Below, one piece after another: positions 44,115 through 56,061 of a DNA stretch of 64,000 nt. The DNA lies in assembly GCA_028753945.1 (NCBI GenBank), contig JAPNXP010000006.1, forward strand, positions 1,488,001 to 1,552,000. The letters run 5' to 3'. The DNA is from Hexactinellida sp. DTS-2022 (taxonomy: Eukaryota > Porifera > Hexactinellida). The notes under the pieces were generated by a model that saw only the letters and a list, made by a program, of their open reading frames with translations, ran no database searches and was not told the DNA's origin. Made by a program: the position numbers and the translations under genes. Position 1 is the stretch's first letter. Each line of letters begins with the position of its first letter.

Positions 44115-45656
44115 AAAAAAATCCAAAATTGCAGCTGTGCCGACGCATGTACCTTTGGAGGCACTAACTTTTGGTGGCTACTGGAGGGTTAATTTATAGT
44201 GCCTCCAGAGGAACATGCTGACGGCACAGCTCCAATTTTGGATTTTTTCGCAATGTCATCACCACCATGGTGTTCAACCATTTCAGAAAGGTGTTTCGGA
44301 AGGCAACGACCCTTAGAGTGGTGGAAGTTTCCTTTTAGCTCACTTCATTTCAGAGATATTCAAGTTTCATTAGAATAAAGTAGGTGATGAGTCAGAATTT
44401 TTTATGTGCGTGTTGGGTACTCACCCAACACCAACCAACCCATTCGTAATATGTATATAATTCACAATATTGTAAAACACATTCTATTCACGATGTCATC
44501 ATCACCTCAAGGTGTCAAGACCCATTTGTAGAGGTGTTATGTGGTATAATAATCAATTGATAAATTGGAAGTTTGTTTCTATCTTGTATCATCTCTGAGA
44601 TTAATGCTATTTATCCAATTACAGTACACCCTCGCTAATCCGAACAGGAGAAACCAAAATATTCTTCTAATAAATGTGGGGAAAAATGTAAATTGCAATG
44701 GCAGTATAAAAAATAAGTCTCAGGCAAGTATTTTAAGAAGTGCACTAGATGTTTAGTGCGGATTAACAAGGTTTGTACAATGGTTCGGATTATCGAGATT
44801 CTCATTTATAGATGCCCATAGAAAATGCATTACTTCACTATTCCGAACGAATTCACTAATCGGAACAGAAGATTTTTGAATCGGAACACCTCTGTTCGGA
44901 TTAGCGAGGGTGTACTGTAGTATAAATAATTAATAATTTTATTAATAATTAAACACCAATTTCAATGTCAACTTAGATTTATTAGGTTTAATAATTTGTC
45001 ATAAATAGCAAACAAATAAAATTAATTTGGCAATCAAATTTCAATTCCGCACACTCGATGTCCCCTAATAAACAAATTGGAAGCATCTACTATATATTAT
45101 GGCAATTAAAGACTGAATTAATTACGTCAAATATACTAATAGTGCAAGAGTATTCTTGCAGAAGGAAATATGATCACATAATCTGTCGTTGTTATGGAAT
45201 ATAAAATCTCGGTTTTCAATTGGAAAATAGAAGCCTACTCGATCTCACAAGTTGAAACAATAGAATTAGATTTAACACTTACAATTGAACTGAAGTGCTA
45301 GTAAACAAGGGAAATTTGCAACTCAATTGTGGCACAAACTAAGCCCAATTTGAAAATTCGTGCACTGTGAAAAGGTGTAGAATTTAATTCTCTATCGAAT
45401 GCATATAAATTGAATATTCGCGCTATTTATTGTTCCTTTTCTAACATTTAATAGGTGCAAAAATGTGTCTAAAAAATGTAGTAAAATCGTAACCCCAGGT
45501 GCACATCTGACATCTGTAACCCATGAGACACCTGTCAAGAAAATTTGGGCTCTTAGTTAATAAAACTCTGTTCTGTGGAGAGGATACGGAAGGAAAATAT
45601 ACCAAATTAGTAAGATTAGAACTGGGCCACTATACTATAGTATAGTCGGCACAGTA
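44115..45656 (-). repeat. Solo inverted copy of the hairpin repeat unit
   Basis: A complete type B unit in reverse. The hairpin (44115-44248) is at its 3' end and the TATACTATAGTATA palindrome (about 45615-45655) at its start, with ggagaggatacggaagga (about 45575-45595) between. A MITE at 44622-44917 interrupts it. It sits inside remains of a Ginger copy, 30 kb from the array. Confidence 0.88.
44622..44917. mobile_element. pogo-type MITE in the solo unit
   Basis: Ends cagtacaccctcgctaatcc / ggattagcgagggtgtactg. TA on both sides (44620-44621, 44918-44919). 296 bp. Confidence 0.9.
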
Positions 45657-46371
45657 AAATAGAGTAAAAGCGCATATAAAGTACAAATGATTAATGTCTG
45701 TTTATAATAAATAAGGTGACGTCACTATGCCGCACCAATAAATGTTGGCGTGCAACGGGCTTGTATTCGATCTACTGTAGACAAAGTGCTCCTGTATCAG
45801 TGACAACGTGACAACGGACGTGAATTTACCAACAAAATCTCAAAGGCCTTACACGAAGCTTATGACTGTAAGCTAATATTTTCAATACCCTACCATCCTC
45901 AAACTAATAGATTGGTCGAGTCATCTCATAAATCAGTCAAAGGATCTTTAGTTAAGTCTTTGAATGAGAAAACTTACAATTGGTCACTTTTTCTCGAAGA
46001 AATAACGTTTTCCATCAACATCAAGCCTAGAATAACCTTTATTCTCTGCTTTCGAGCTAATGCACGGATCCCAAAACCGAGACTACCTACTCAAGCACAG
46101 AGTCTGATTTACCAATTACCAGAAGACATAAGTATAGGCGAGTGTGCTGTAGAAGAGCAGATGGAACTATTGATAAATTTTATGCAAGATCTAACAACCT
46201 TTAACAACAGTATAGCCTCAGAAAATCCTGCTCATTCACAAACGTTCATGAAAGAGCAATATGATAAGAAATTAAACCGAGCTAGTTTTAGGCCACTTGA
46301 GAAAGGGGATAGCCTGTTAATTGAGAATCGAAAAACGAAAGGAGGAAAGTTACAGTATAAATGGCTTGGGG

Positions 46372-46529
46372 CAGGGTCGGATTAACCCATGGGCAACCGG
46401 GGAAACTGCCCCGGGGCCTCCACCACCAAATTTGTACTTCATTTTCACTGGACAATAGTAGTGGAAGGAGTTAAGTTCCTCCACAACACTGGTTGCCCCA
46501 GGGCCTCCACCTCTGTTAATCCGGCCCTG
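46372..46529. mobile_element. hAT MITE, CAGGGYCGGATTAAC ends
   Basis: 158 bp with ends cagggtcggattaaccc / gttaatccggccctg. Flanks gcttgggg and gcttgggc match in 7 of 8. Removing it rejoins the GPY/F module of the Ginger frame. Confidence 0.88.
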
Positions 46530-47518
46530 GCTTGGGCCCTATTCAGTAACTAAAGTTACTTCCACAAATGTTCACATACTCCGAAGCAAATCTATTCAGC
46601 GAGTAAAACGATCAAAAGTAAAACTGTTGAAAAGATCATCTAACGAGACAACAGAAGAATTACCACCTAAAATACCAGTGTATGGATAACCAAATGATGA
46701 TGATTCTTTTCAATCGATATCTGATGAAAATATACTCATTCCATCATCTCATTTCCATGGAGTTGAAGAAGCAATTTTTGAGACCAACCTCATCAGAAAA
46801 TCCCGAGAAGAGGTGCTAGAATTCTTAATCTAATAAAGGTTAGAATCTAATACTCCACTCTCAGAACTTCATCGACAACTAGACAGAAGAATCGACCTTC
46901 CTTTCAAAGAGCTATTCAATTGGAGACAATGTCACTTCCCTCAAATGAACTTCCCTGAGAAAAGACTGATGGATTTTGATACAAGTCAGATGTCTGAAGT
47001 ATTAAGTCAGTGGTATTTAGAGAGCTTTGGAGTCAAGATAACCATTTACCTTTATACAAACGATGATTTCGAGTTCTCCACACACTGGTAACAAAAGAGT
47101 ATGAATTATTCAACAAAGATACTTCAGCCTGTTTTAAATGAACTGTTAATAAACTATCCTGAAACTAATACTACTTCAATGATAACCGTATCATCGGACA
47201 CTTATTCAACTACAGATAATTACTTTGAAGAGGCTTGTGTTACTTGGAGTGGACATTGTGATGCAATCGAATTAGTAAATACAGGCTCAGTCGACAATTT
47301 CATCACGTTACTCCGCTTACATAAAAGTGCACTTATTAATGCTCTTGATCACATAAGCTGTTCTCTTAATGATTCTCTCCAAACTACCCTCTCTTTAATA
47401 CAAGATCGCCGATTTGATCAACTGAGGATCAGGATTGCTAAACTTTTAGGTATTCTCCTCTTAAATTCTCAATACAACCTCCTTGGTTATGAGGGACACA
47501 TGGTTCAGCTTTTATAGC

Positions 47519-48710
47519 CAGGGCCGGATTTACACAGGTGGAGGCCCTGGGGCAACCAGTGTTGTGGAGGCTCCTAACCAGGGACGTTGCTAGGATTTTT
47601 CACATAGGGGGGCATAGAAATTGCCAGGGAAGCTAAACATTATATTGGTGTTAGATCTAGCAGTTGACGTTACCAAAATGTAGGCGATAAAGACGAAGTT
47701 TTTATTTAAAAGTCCTGCAAAGTATGAAAAGTAGCCTACAAAAATCAATACATTAACAAGAATTTTGCAACCCAAAGCATAAATTACAGCTTAAGTACTA
47801 ATAATGACAGTAAAAAGTCAATTTTGACAGGTAACAGGTCTAAAGTAAAAGGTGTATTGGGTTTGTAAACAGTTGATTAGAAATTAGAACAAAAAATGCC
47901 AAAATAACTAGGAATATCCTACAAGGCGTATCTAGATTACTACAGTCCATTCCTGCCAACCGTACAGGGATTTCAACCATTTTGGATTTTCTGTACAGGC
48001 GTAAGGGATGTAATAAATTTGTATATGGATTACTAGCTTGGATAAATTATTGATTGTTTGTCGAATAATACATAAAAAATGCTGAAGCCTAAAATGTAGC
48101 ATTTTGTTTTATATAATTTAATACGCTATTCAAGCGTACAGCGATCTCTGTGTACAAACTATATATTTCAATATTATCTGCGTTCCTAAGTGATTATTTT
48201 GATTTATGTCAAACTTAATAAGAATAAATAACATGTTCTTATGTATATTTTGACACACATAATAAATTGCTTTGGGGTCAGTGTAATTCGTTTCAATAAA
48301 GTGTAGATTTACATTTTAGACGAGCGAGCGAAGCGAGCGAGAAAAAATTTTGAGGTGTCTAGGGATCTTGACCAATGTACAGGAGAAATTGGAGCCTCCT
48401 ACAGGCATATGACTCAAATAGATTGGAAAGTGTGAACTCATTAAATTGAATTCAATAGCATCAATGAATCAGAGGAATAAAATGGTTCAATATATTTTAG
48501 CATAAGAGCATTGCCCCGGGGAGAGGATTTCTACCAAGGGGGCATTTCCCCCCTATGCCCCCGTGGTGACGTCCCTGTCACTCCCTGCCCCTAACTCCTT
48601 CCACTACAATTGTCTATGAGAAATGAAGTACAAACTTGGTGGTGGAGGCCCTTTGGTGGTGGAGGCCCCGGAGCAGTTGCCCCGGTTGCCCATGGGTTAA
48701 TCCGGCCCTG
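47519..48710. mobile_element. hAT element of the same family with nested hAT
   Basis: Ends cagggccggatttac / gttaatccggccctg. Flanks tttatagc and attatagt share ttatag. A second hAT-type element, 47579-48577 (cagggacgttgctagg / gtggtgacgtccctg), lies inside it. Confidence 0.8.
47579..48577. mobile_element. Nested hAT-type element, cagggacgt ends
   Basis: Ends cagggacgt / acgtccctg, subterminal cataggggggcat and its inverse. It contains a one-sided remnant of the CCTGCCAACC/cagggat MITE (47951 on). The interior is not coding as far as I can see. Confidence 0.65.
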
Positions 48711-49107
48711 ATTATAGTTATTATGTTGGTCTTGTTGCTATCAATATGAGAAAATGCTTAACCTCGCAACTCTAATACAGTTCAATTCCGATTGCCAAGT
48801 TTCGATCAATGTTCAAAATAATTCGAGGTTTAGTTGTTTAAAATGTCGAGACCCAGCAGCAAATATTGAGCGGATATCACTTGAGTTTACTGAACTAACA
48901 CCTCTCTTCATTCTTGAAGTCGGGCATCTTGATGAATCAATTCAGGCATCCAACAACAACGAAGAAATATCAATAAGACATAAGGAAGACCTGTTGGATT
49001 ACACTCTTCTTGGCTTCACTATCCATTCTGGAATACATTTTTTCCATGAGAGTCAGAATCGAAAATATTTTGGTACGCCTACGATGGTATGGAAAGGCCA
49101 AAATTAA

Positions 49108-49283
49108 CAAGACTAATGGGGACGTCAATTTTATTGGTAGAATAAATACTGTCGTTTATGTAATATTTAATGCTAGAGAGTAATAATATCATTATATAAT
49201 ACGCTTGCTAGGTCGCTTTGCGACAGAACACAACCACACACCAACCGCTTCGCGGTTCGTGTGTGGTTTATACAATTCTAACA
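49108..49283. other. Ginger 3' flank and hairpin
   Basis: 49120-49165 is similar to the sequence after the stop of the first Ginger copy (tcgtttatgt). 49225-49267 forms a stem around ccgcttcgcgg. Confidence 0.5.
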
Positions 49284-50010
49284 TCTATCTATATATTAAA
49301 AGCGGAATTGTTGTGTGTGTGTGGGTGTGTGTGTGTGTGTGTGTGTGGGGATGTTTGTCCGTAATTGATTGAAAAGACCATACTACCTAGAAAGCTGAGA
49401 TTTGGTATTTAGGAGTAGTTTGTCATAGCGACATGGGTCTGTTGGTTTTCTAAGCGAAATATTGTGAGTATGACATCACACGGTAACCTTTTCCTTAATA
49501 ACTTTTGCAAATTTGACTCCGTTAGTATAAATTTTATATGAAAATCGACAACACATAGTGGAACACCTTTGTGAAAATTATCAATTTTTACGAACTTACA
49601 TTGCGAAAGTTATTAGTTAAAATGTGTCCTATTATTTTTAACACTATGTGGGTGATCTGATTTGTTTGGTTAACAAGAATGCGCTTAGAGTAGTTAATTT
49701 CTCTAATGCATTGTTTATTTATTACACCTATATTGGCTTCTATAATAAGACTATGAATGGAATTACGTAATTTCTAACCTAGGATTTCTACTAGAAATGA
49801 ATTAAGTTAAGTAATCTAGGTTTTGGTTCTGCCTAACGATGAGATTTATTATGTTAATTATTGCTATCAATTAAATTAAATAATTCACTAACCCAAGCTC
49901 CTGCAAAAAGAATTGTTTATTGAGATGTAGAACTTTATTACTATTTATAAATCAAATATTTTGCAACCCTGCATTTACCTCTCCATAATAATCGTTTAAT
50001 GGTGACAATA

Positions 50011-50027
50011 AGACCGCGAAGCGGTCT
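50011..50027. repeat. GCGAAGC-loop hairpin
   Basis: Agaccgcgaagcggtct, flanked by an outer stem (ctccataataat / attattatggag). Confidence 0.85.
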
Positions 50028-50395
50028 TATTCTCATCTTTAAACCATTATTATGGAGAGATTACTCCCAGAGTTATTAATTACTTTGAATACAATTTGCT
50101 GAAATAATTAATTGCGTATAATTTACCAACCACAAGTTTCAATTTATTTGACTAAACAAGCAAACGTTTTAATATAGCTGAACCAGCTACCCTTGAGAAT
50201 TATTGAGCTATAAATTAAATAATAATTAATAACTATTGAGCAATGAGAATAACTTAAATAACATGATTTTCCAAACAAATCACAGTAACTAATCACAACC
50301 CAAAATGAATTTTAGGCACGGGTTATTAAGTCAAAGTGTGTAATTTACAAGCCATAGGTTAACTCATTATTAATATTATTGCTTTGGGGAGGGAA

Positions 50396-50505
50396 AGGCC
50401 GCGAAGCGGCCGTTAATTGTATTGCGTAGTGTCTAACACGAACGAACAAAAGTCGCGAAGCGACTTTTGTGAGAGAGTGATCCGTCGCGAAGCGACCGAG
50501 ACCGA
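50396..50505. repeat. Three GCGAAGC hairpins at the 3' end of element A
   Basis: Ggccgcgaagcggcc, aaaagtcgcgaagcgacttt and gtcgcgaagcgac in a row. All share the d(GCGAAGC) core and end just before the element terminus. Confidence 0.9.
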
Positions 50506-50514
50506 AGGGCTCGT

Positions 50515-50920
50515 TGATTATAAAGCGTAAATAGGCATAAATAGTCAAATTTAACAATGTTAAATTTTAGTGATTACGTCATCACGCGATAATTAGTAAG
50601 CATATTGGCAATCTGGTGTGGCCAACGTGTCCCCATCATTAATGTGCATGTTCTATTAAACTTTCAGATTTTTATCTCTTAGAGGGCGCGAATTATGTGC
50701 GATTAAGTGAATTTTCAGGGTTCTCGAATGTGACAATGACGTCATAACTTGTCGAGGTGTGAGAAATTTTGAGTGGAAACCTCAACTTGTTGGCGGGTGC
50801 CAAAAGTTACCCCAACATGCCAAAAATCACATTTGGAAACCGTCCACTTTCTTCAATCAACTCGTAACATACAAACAAATATATCACACACATATACACC
50901 CAGCCTTGTGTTTTAATAGT
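50515..50920. other. Centre between two inverted Helitron-like elements
   Basis: No gene is recognised. Unique-looking sequence between the 3' ends of A and B. Confidence 0.5.
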
Positions 50921-52095
50921 ACGAGCCCTTCGGTCTCGGTCGCTTCGCGACGGATCACTCACTCACAAAAGTCGCTTCGCGACTTTTGTTCGTTTGTGTT
51001 AGACACTATGTGATACAATTAACGGCCGCTTCGCGGCCTTTCCCTCCCCAAAGCAATAATATTAATAATGAGTTAACCTGTGGCTAGTAAATTACACACT
51101 TTGACCTAAAATTCATTTTGGGTTGTGATTAGTTACTGTGATTTGTTTGGGAAATCATGTTATTTAAGTTATTCTCATTGCTCAACAGTTATTAATTATT
51201 ATTTAATTTATAGCTCAATAATTCTTAAGGGTAGCTCGTTCAGCTATATTAAAACGTTTGCTTGTTTAGTCAAATAAATTGAAACTTGTGGTTGGTAAAT
51301 TATACGCAATTAATTATTTCAGCAAATTGTATTCAAAGTAATTAATAACTCTGGGTGTAATCTCTCCATAATAATGGTTTAAAGTTGAGAATAAGACCGC
51401 TTCGCGGTCTTGTCTCACCATTAAACCATTATTATGGAGAGGTAGATGCAGGGTTGCAAAATATTTGATTTATATATAGTAATAAAGTTCTACATCTCAA
51501 TAAACAATTCTTTTTGCAGGAGCTTGGGTTAGTGAATTATTTAATTTAATTGATAGCAATAATTAACATAATAAATCTCATCGTTAGGCAGAACCAAAAC
51601 CTAGATTACTTAACTTAATTCATTTCTAGTAGAAATCCTAGGTTAGAAATTACGTAATTCCATTCATAGTCTTATTATAGAAGCCAATATAGGTGTAATA
51701 AATAAACAATGCATTAGAGAAATTAACTACTCTAAGCGCATTCTTGTTAACCAAACAAATCAGATCACCCACATAGTGTTAAAAATAATAGGACACATTT
51801 TAACTAATAACTTTCGCAATGTAAGTTCGTAAAAATTGATAATTTTCACAAAGGTGTTCCACTATGTGTTGTCGATTTTCATATAAAATTTATACTAACG
51901 GAGTCAAATTTGCAAAAGTTATTAAGGAAAAGGTTACCGTGTGATGTCATACTCACAATATTTCGCTTAGAAAACCAACAGACCCATGTCGCTATGACAA
52001 ACTACTCCTAAATACCAAATCTCAGCTTTCTAGGTAGTATGGTCTTTTCAATCAATTACGGACAAACATCCCCACAACAATTCCGCTTTTAATAT
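50921..52095 (-). mobile_element. Helitron-like element B (inverse of A)
   Basis: Near-identical to A in opposite orientation, giving a ~1.2 kb inverted repeat with a 0.4 kb centre. B has almost no TG run at its 5' end (ggggatgtttgtcc only). Its 5' end directly abuts the 3' end of C. Confidence 0.8.
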
Positions 52096-52670
52096 ACGAG
52101 CCCTTCGGTCTCGGTCGCTTCGCGACGGATCACTCTCTCACAAAAGTCGCGAAGCGACTTTTGTTCGTTCGTGTTAGGCACTACGCGATACAATTAACGG
52201 CCGCCTCGCGGCCTTTCCCTCCCCAAAAGCAATCACATTAATAATGAGTTTTAATAGCTCAATAAATTTCAGTTACACGATAAGAAAGCTCGAATCAAAT
52301 AATGCTAAAAGAAAAACAGGCAATAGAATAGACAAATGATTGATTGGTTAAATTAATTTATTTTCAATCAATCAAATTGGAGCCTCAGAAAATATTTCTA
52401 TTATGCACAATCTATTTATACTAATTGATGAAATCTGCTAATCCATACAATAAACCCTCGAATTTAATTGGCTAACAAATTTTGTCACCTTCAAATGTGA
52501 ATATTTCTCTTCAAAAACCAATAGATCGTTGTCGCAGTACAAAATTACCCCTGTATACAAATTTTCAGCTTTCTGGGACTCGTAGTCTTTCCAATTAATT
52601 CTGGACAAACACACAAACAAACAAACACACAAACACACAAACACACAACAATTCCTCTTTTATATATAGA
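52096..52670 (-). mobile_element. Helitron-like element C
   Basis: 575 bp with the same 3' block (acgagcccttcggtctcggt plus hairpins, read on plus) and the same 5' plan (tctatatataaaagagg, then a ttgtgtgtttgtgtg run). The interior is diverged and shortened. Head-to-tail with B without spacer. Confidence 0.75.
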
Positions 52671-53300
52671 TGGATAGATAGATAGTTTATCCTCCTACAG
52701 TTCGAAATTTCAAAAACATTAAATTAGTTAGTATGTATTAAAATTATATTATGTTTAATAATCATCAGATTCATCACATAATCATTTCATGTTGCCTTTT
52801 GTTTTAATGTGATTTAACGACTTGAGATATAAGGGGGGTAGCTGTAATATTAATCATATTGGCTGAGCACAGCCCGATTATGTGAATTGTTGAGAATTGA
52901 AATAAGTGACAATTACGTCATACTTCAGGTGTTAAATTGTTCGAAATCCGAGCCTTCCCAAAAATACCATTAAATATAAATTAGTTATGAATAATATAGT
53001 ATTTAATTAAGTATTCACTAGCTTGGGGGAGGGGAAAATTTTGCAGGGGGACCATTTTTGTTCAATACCATGGATATTTGACAAAAATAGTCCCCCCGGA
53101 CCAATTTTGCAGGAGGGACCATTTTTGTCAAAACAGCTTCATAATACAATGTTTCTAACATATCTCGATAATACGTACATAACAATTGGATAGGAATAAA
53201 TACTTAAGTTACTGTCAATTTGATGAGTAGTGAATTGGGGGGACTATATAGTGAAAAGATAATATGTCTAGTTATCACTTGTAGATTATAATCATTATAA
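52671..53300. other. Spacer with GGGGGACC hairpin
   Basis: No gene. 53040-53135 holds gacaaaaatagtccccc and ggaccatttttgtc hairpins with accatggatatttgac. This is the undisrupted relative of the LTR-element insertion site at 22.9/37.27 kb. Confidence 0.6.
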
Positions 53301-53436
53301 ATAGAACCTCATTAATACGTACACCAAAAGACCGTCAATTAGTGTACTCATCCGAGATTCGTATTAACCGATGTCATTTCTATTGAAATGGCATGGAAAG
53401 AGACTGAGATAGTGATCGTATTAACGAGGTTCTACT
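53301..53436. mobile_element. Short pogo-type MITE
   Basis: Inverted ends agaacctcattaatacg / cgtattaacgaggttct, about 135 bp. Confidence 0.7.
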
Positions 53437-53594
53437 CTATGTATATTTATTTACGTATATAGTATATTAACAGAGATCACAAAAGGGATTAGTAACAAAT
53501 ATTTATCTTTCAGTTAATACCAAAGATTATTCCATATACCAATACGATACAATGGTAAACTGTTGACGGAAATGATTAAGTGGATTTGACTGCT

Positions 53595-54490
53595 AATGAT
53601 GGGGTGTATGTATGCACAGATGGAACTGCACAGGGTTCATAGGCGCAAAGTACGGTGGTGCAGGTGGTGCAAGTGCACCACCGGCACCATGGCCTACTTA
53701 ATATACGGCCGTGTATGTCACCGAGAAGGCCAAAAAAATAGAAGGCCAGTTTATAAATTTCATTATAGGATAAACTATGCCTCCTATTGTTATTATTTGG
53801 GTTGTATGTGGGGTAATCAACCATTGCGAGTCCAATGGAACCACTTTTGAGAATCTAAGATTTGTGGTTAAGCTGTTTAGGCGCCATTTCATGGTGACGG
53901 TAACAATTTATGGTAAAATTAAAAAAATTCAAATATCTTAAATTTCATTTTCTTCCTACTTTCTAATAATTTTATAATAGGAATACTCCATAGGGATATA
54001 TTTCATACCCCAAGGCTACTAAATCACAAAATGGCGACATTCTAAAAAATTATAAAGCAACCACATGCTAAATTACAAGTAACATCCGAGTTACAACTTA
54101 CTATTTTCGTAAATAAACGTATATAATTGCTGGTTTATACATATTCATACACATTATATATTCGGAAAATATAAACTAAGTATATTAGCAAATTATCTTA
54201 ATTTTATCGTAGTTCTTTAGACTCGAATTGTAAATTTTGTATATTTGTGGTGTCATCATTAAATGGCGCCTAAACAGCTTAACCACAAATCTTAGATTCT
54301 CAAAAGTGGTTCCATTGGACTCGCAATGGTTGATTACCCCACATACAACCCAATAATAACAATAGGAGGCATAGTTTATCCTATAATGAAATTTATAAAC
54401 TGGCCTTCTATTTTTTTGGCCTACTCGGTGACATACACGGCCGTATATTAAGTAGGCCATGCCGGCACTCAGCGATAGAGGTGCTGGTGG
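53595..54490. repeat. Palindrome with ~230 bp arms
   Basis: The arms at about 53680-53900 and 54255-54480 are close inverted copies (ctacttaatatacggccgtg .. cttaggcgccattt), with about 350 bp between. The open frame in each arm starts MAYLIYGRVCHR and is preserved through GQKNRRPVYKFHYRINYASY. It is either a coding relic or a by-product of arm identity. No family is recognised. Confidence 0.8.
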
Positions 54491-54602
54491 TGCTAGGTCC
54501 ACCTGTACTTTGTATTGAGGTGCACCACTGGCACTTTTGGTACTTTGTATTGAGGTGCACCACTGGCACTTTTGGCTACAGGTCAAAGGTTTGCGCCTAT
54601 GA

Positions 54603-54877
54603 CAGGGTTGCCAACTTTTTGTAAGCACAAAGCTTGATATTTTGTCCTTTTTTTTGAAAAAAAGCGTGAGATTTTGACTAAAAAGCGTGGAAAACAATTT
54701 TTCACCTCAAAAAGCAGTATATTGAGGGTTTTGTTTAGCGTCCACCCATTAATTTTATGCTACTTTCTCAGGCGCGGGACGTCCTTTCTAACGTGAGGTT
54801 TTGAATGTAAGCGTGAGATCGTGAGATTTAAAAAAAGCGTGAGATTCACGCCTAAAGCGTGATAGTTGGCAACCCTG
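54603..54877. mobile_element. hAT-like MITE, cagggttgccaact ends
   Basis: Inverted ends cagggttgccaact / agttggcaaccctg. Interior has repeated aagcgtgagat. No clear 8-bp duplication. Confidence 0.75.
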
Positions 54878-55980
54878 GAACTGCACCCAGTGCCGTGCCT
54901 TGAGCATGCGCTGAAGTACGTTGCACTTTACTCATCTACAATATACTTCGCAATCCACTTACGCAAACGCATTGCATTGAATAACAATGAATCGAGTTGT
55001 ACAATAAGTAATGACACTAACAGTGCAAAGTTATAACACTGACAGTTAAATTGTTTATCATTAAGACGGGAAGCGATCAAGCTAGAAGGGGTTGTTTACT
55101 ATAAATACAATAATTCGAGTTTTAGTCAATTAGTTATATAACTTGATATACAGAAAATATAGCTACTAATAATGAATACCTCGAAATTTCACATCTTACG
55201 GATACTTCTACACAATCATAACTGGATTTTTCGCATACCGGGCTTATAATTACAGCAATATCTCTTCTTTCGCCCAAATACTTGTAAACATTAGAATTTA
55301 TTGTATTTGCTCATCGAGCTGAAGTCTGCTAGTTTCAGCTAATCTTAGATAATTAGTTGATTAAACACTTATCGGCTTTGTAAATTTAGGGGGAATACAC
55401 AAGGTAAGGAAGCTTTTGCGGGACGGTTGCGGGTTGAGGCCGGCCCACGGAAGTTGAAGTTAAATGGCTGGCTGCGGTTACAAAAATTCGGCCCGGAACA
55501 AAGTCTGAGTGGGGACAAGGGGGAGGGCGGGTTTAAAGGGGATAAGAGAGAAAGGAGTAATACAGGGGACCCAGGAGGATGGTACAGAGGTTCAGAGAGA
55601 TCCTAAATAAACAAAATATCTCCTTACATATAGAACGTGCGATTGTTAATATAGATAGGATGGACTACTATGTTATACAATGAGTGTATAATTACTGCTA
55701 AATATTCGTGTGTCTTGATTGCTTATGTAGTACAGTCACAATTTTGGCTCCAAAATAAGCACTAGTCTATAAATTAAGTGCGAAGCGTATCTTGTTAACA
55801 ATTGTAAATAGTAATAATGTTAACTAGAAATGTAAGATATACTATGCAATAATGGAAATCAAATGATGATTAATAGTGAAAGTTGTAATCGATACAAACC
55901 CTAGTGTATACGCCAACATAATTCTTGTAATTATTGCAGATAACAACCACAGAAAAACTACCTAACTTTCCAGTTCAGAA
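54878..55980. other. Upstream region of the NHL gene
   Basis: No gene is recognised. A GC-rich patch occurs at 55395-55520 (gcgggacggttgcgggttga). Confidence 0.5.
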
Positions 55981-55982
55981 GC

Positions 55983-55990
55983 TATAAATA
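55983..55990 (+). promoter_or_regulatory. TATA box of the NHL gene
   Basis: Tataaata 72 bp before the ATG, a spacing similar to the two membrane-protein genes. Confidence 0.55.
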
Positions 55991-56061
55991 GTATTCCAAA
56001 ATAAATACTCAACAATATTGAAAAATATAATCACGAAACAAAGAAACTCATCAATAACAAA

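Larger units (their letters stand above)
45745..49107 (+). pseudogene. Second Ginger integrase/peptidase copy, fragmented
   Basis: Collinear with the copy at 30.8-32.8 kb: YSIYCRQSAPV, IPYHPQTNRLVESSHK (integrase core), FRPLEKGDSLLIENRK and KWLG (GPY/F), then VTWSGHCDAIELVNTGSVDN (45912-47517), where the cysteine of the peptidase box is replaced (NTGSVDN instead of NTCPVDN), and CLKC, DYTLLGFTIHSG, FFHES (48754-49107). Stops, frameshifts and two hAT insertions (46372-46529, 47519-48710) break it. The N-terminal third lies elsewhere or is lost. Confidence 0.85.
49284..50514 (+). mobile_element. Helitron-like non-autonomous element A
   Basis: Begins tctatctatatattaaaagc followed by a TG-rich run (ttgtgtgtgtgtgggtg) and gtttgtcc. 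Ends with hairpins and agaccgaagggctcgt. The same ends occur in B, C and D. No Rep/helicase gene. Stems built on GCGAAGC lie at 50011, 50398, 50449 and 50484. Confidence 0.7.

Noticed and set aside
53596..53850. Small basic protein resembling a ribosomal protein
   Set aside because: No recognisable ribosomal motif over its length; it lies in a palindromic repeat arm.
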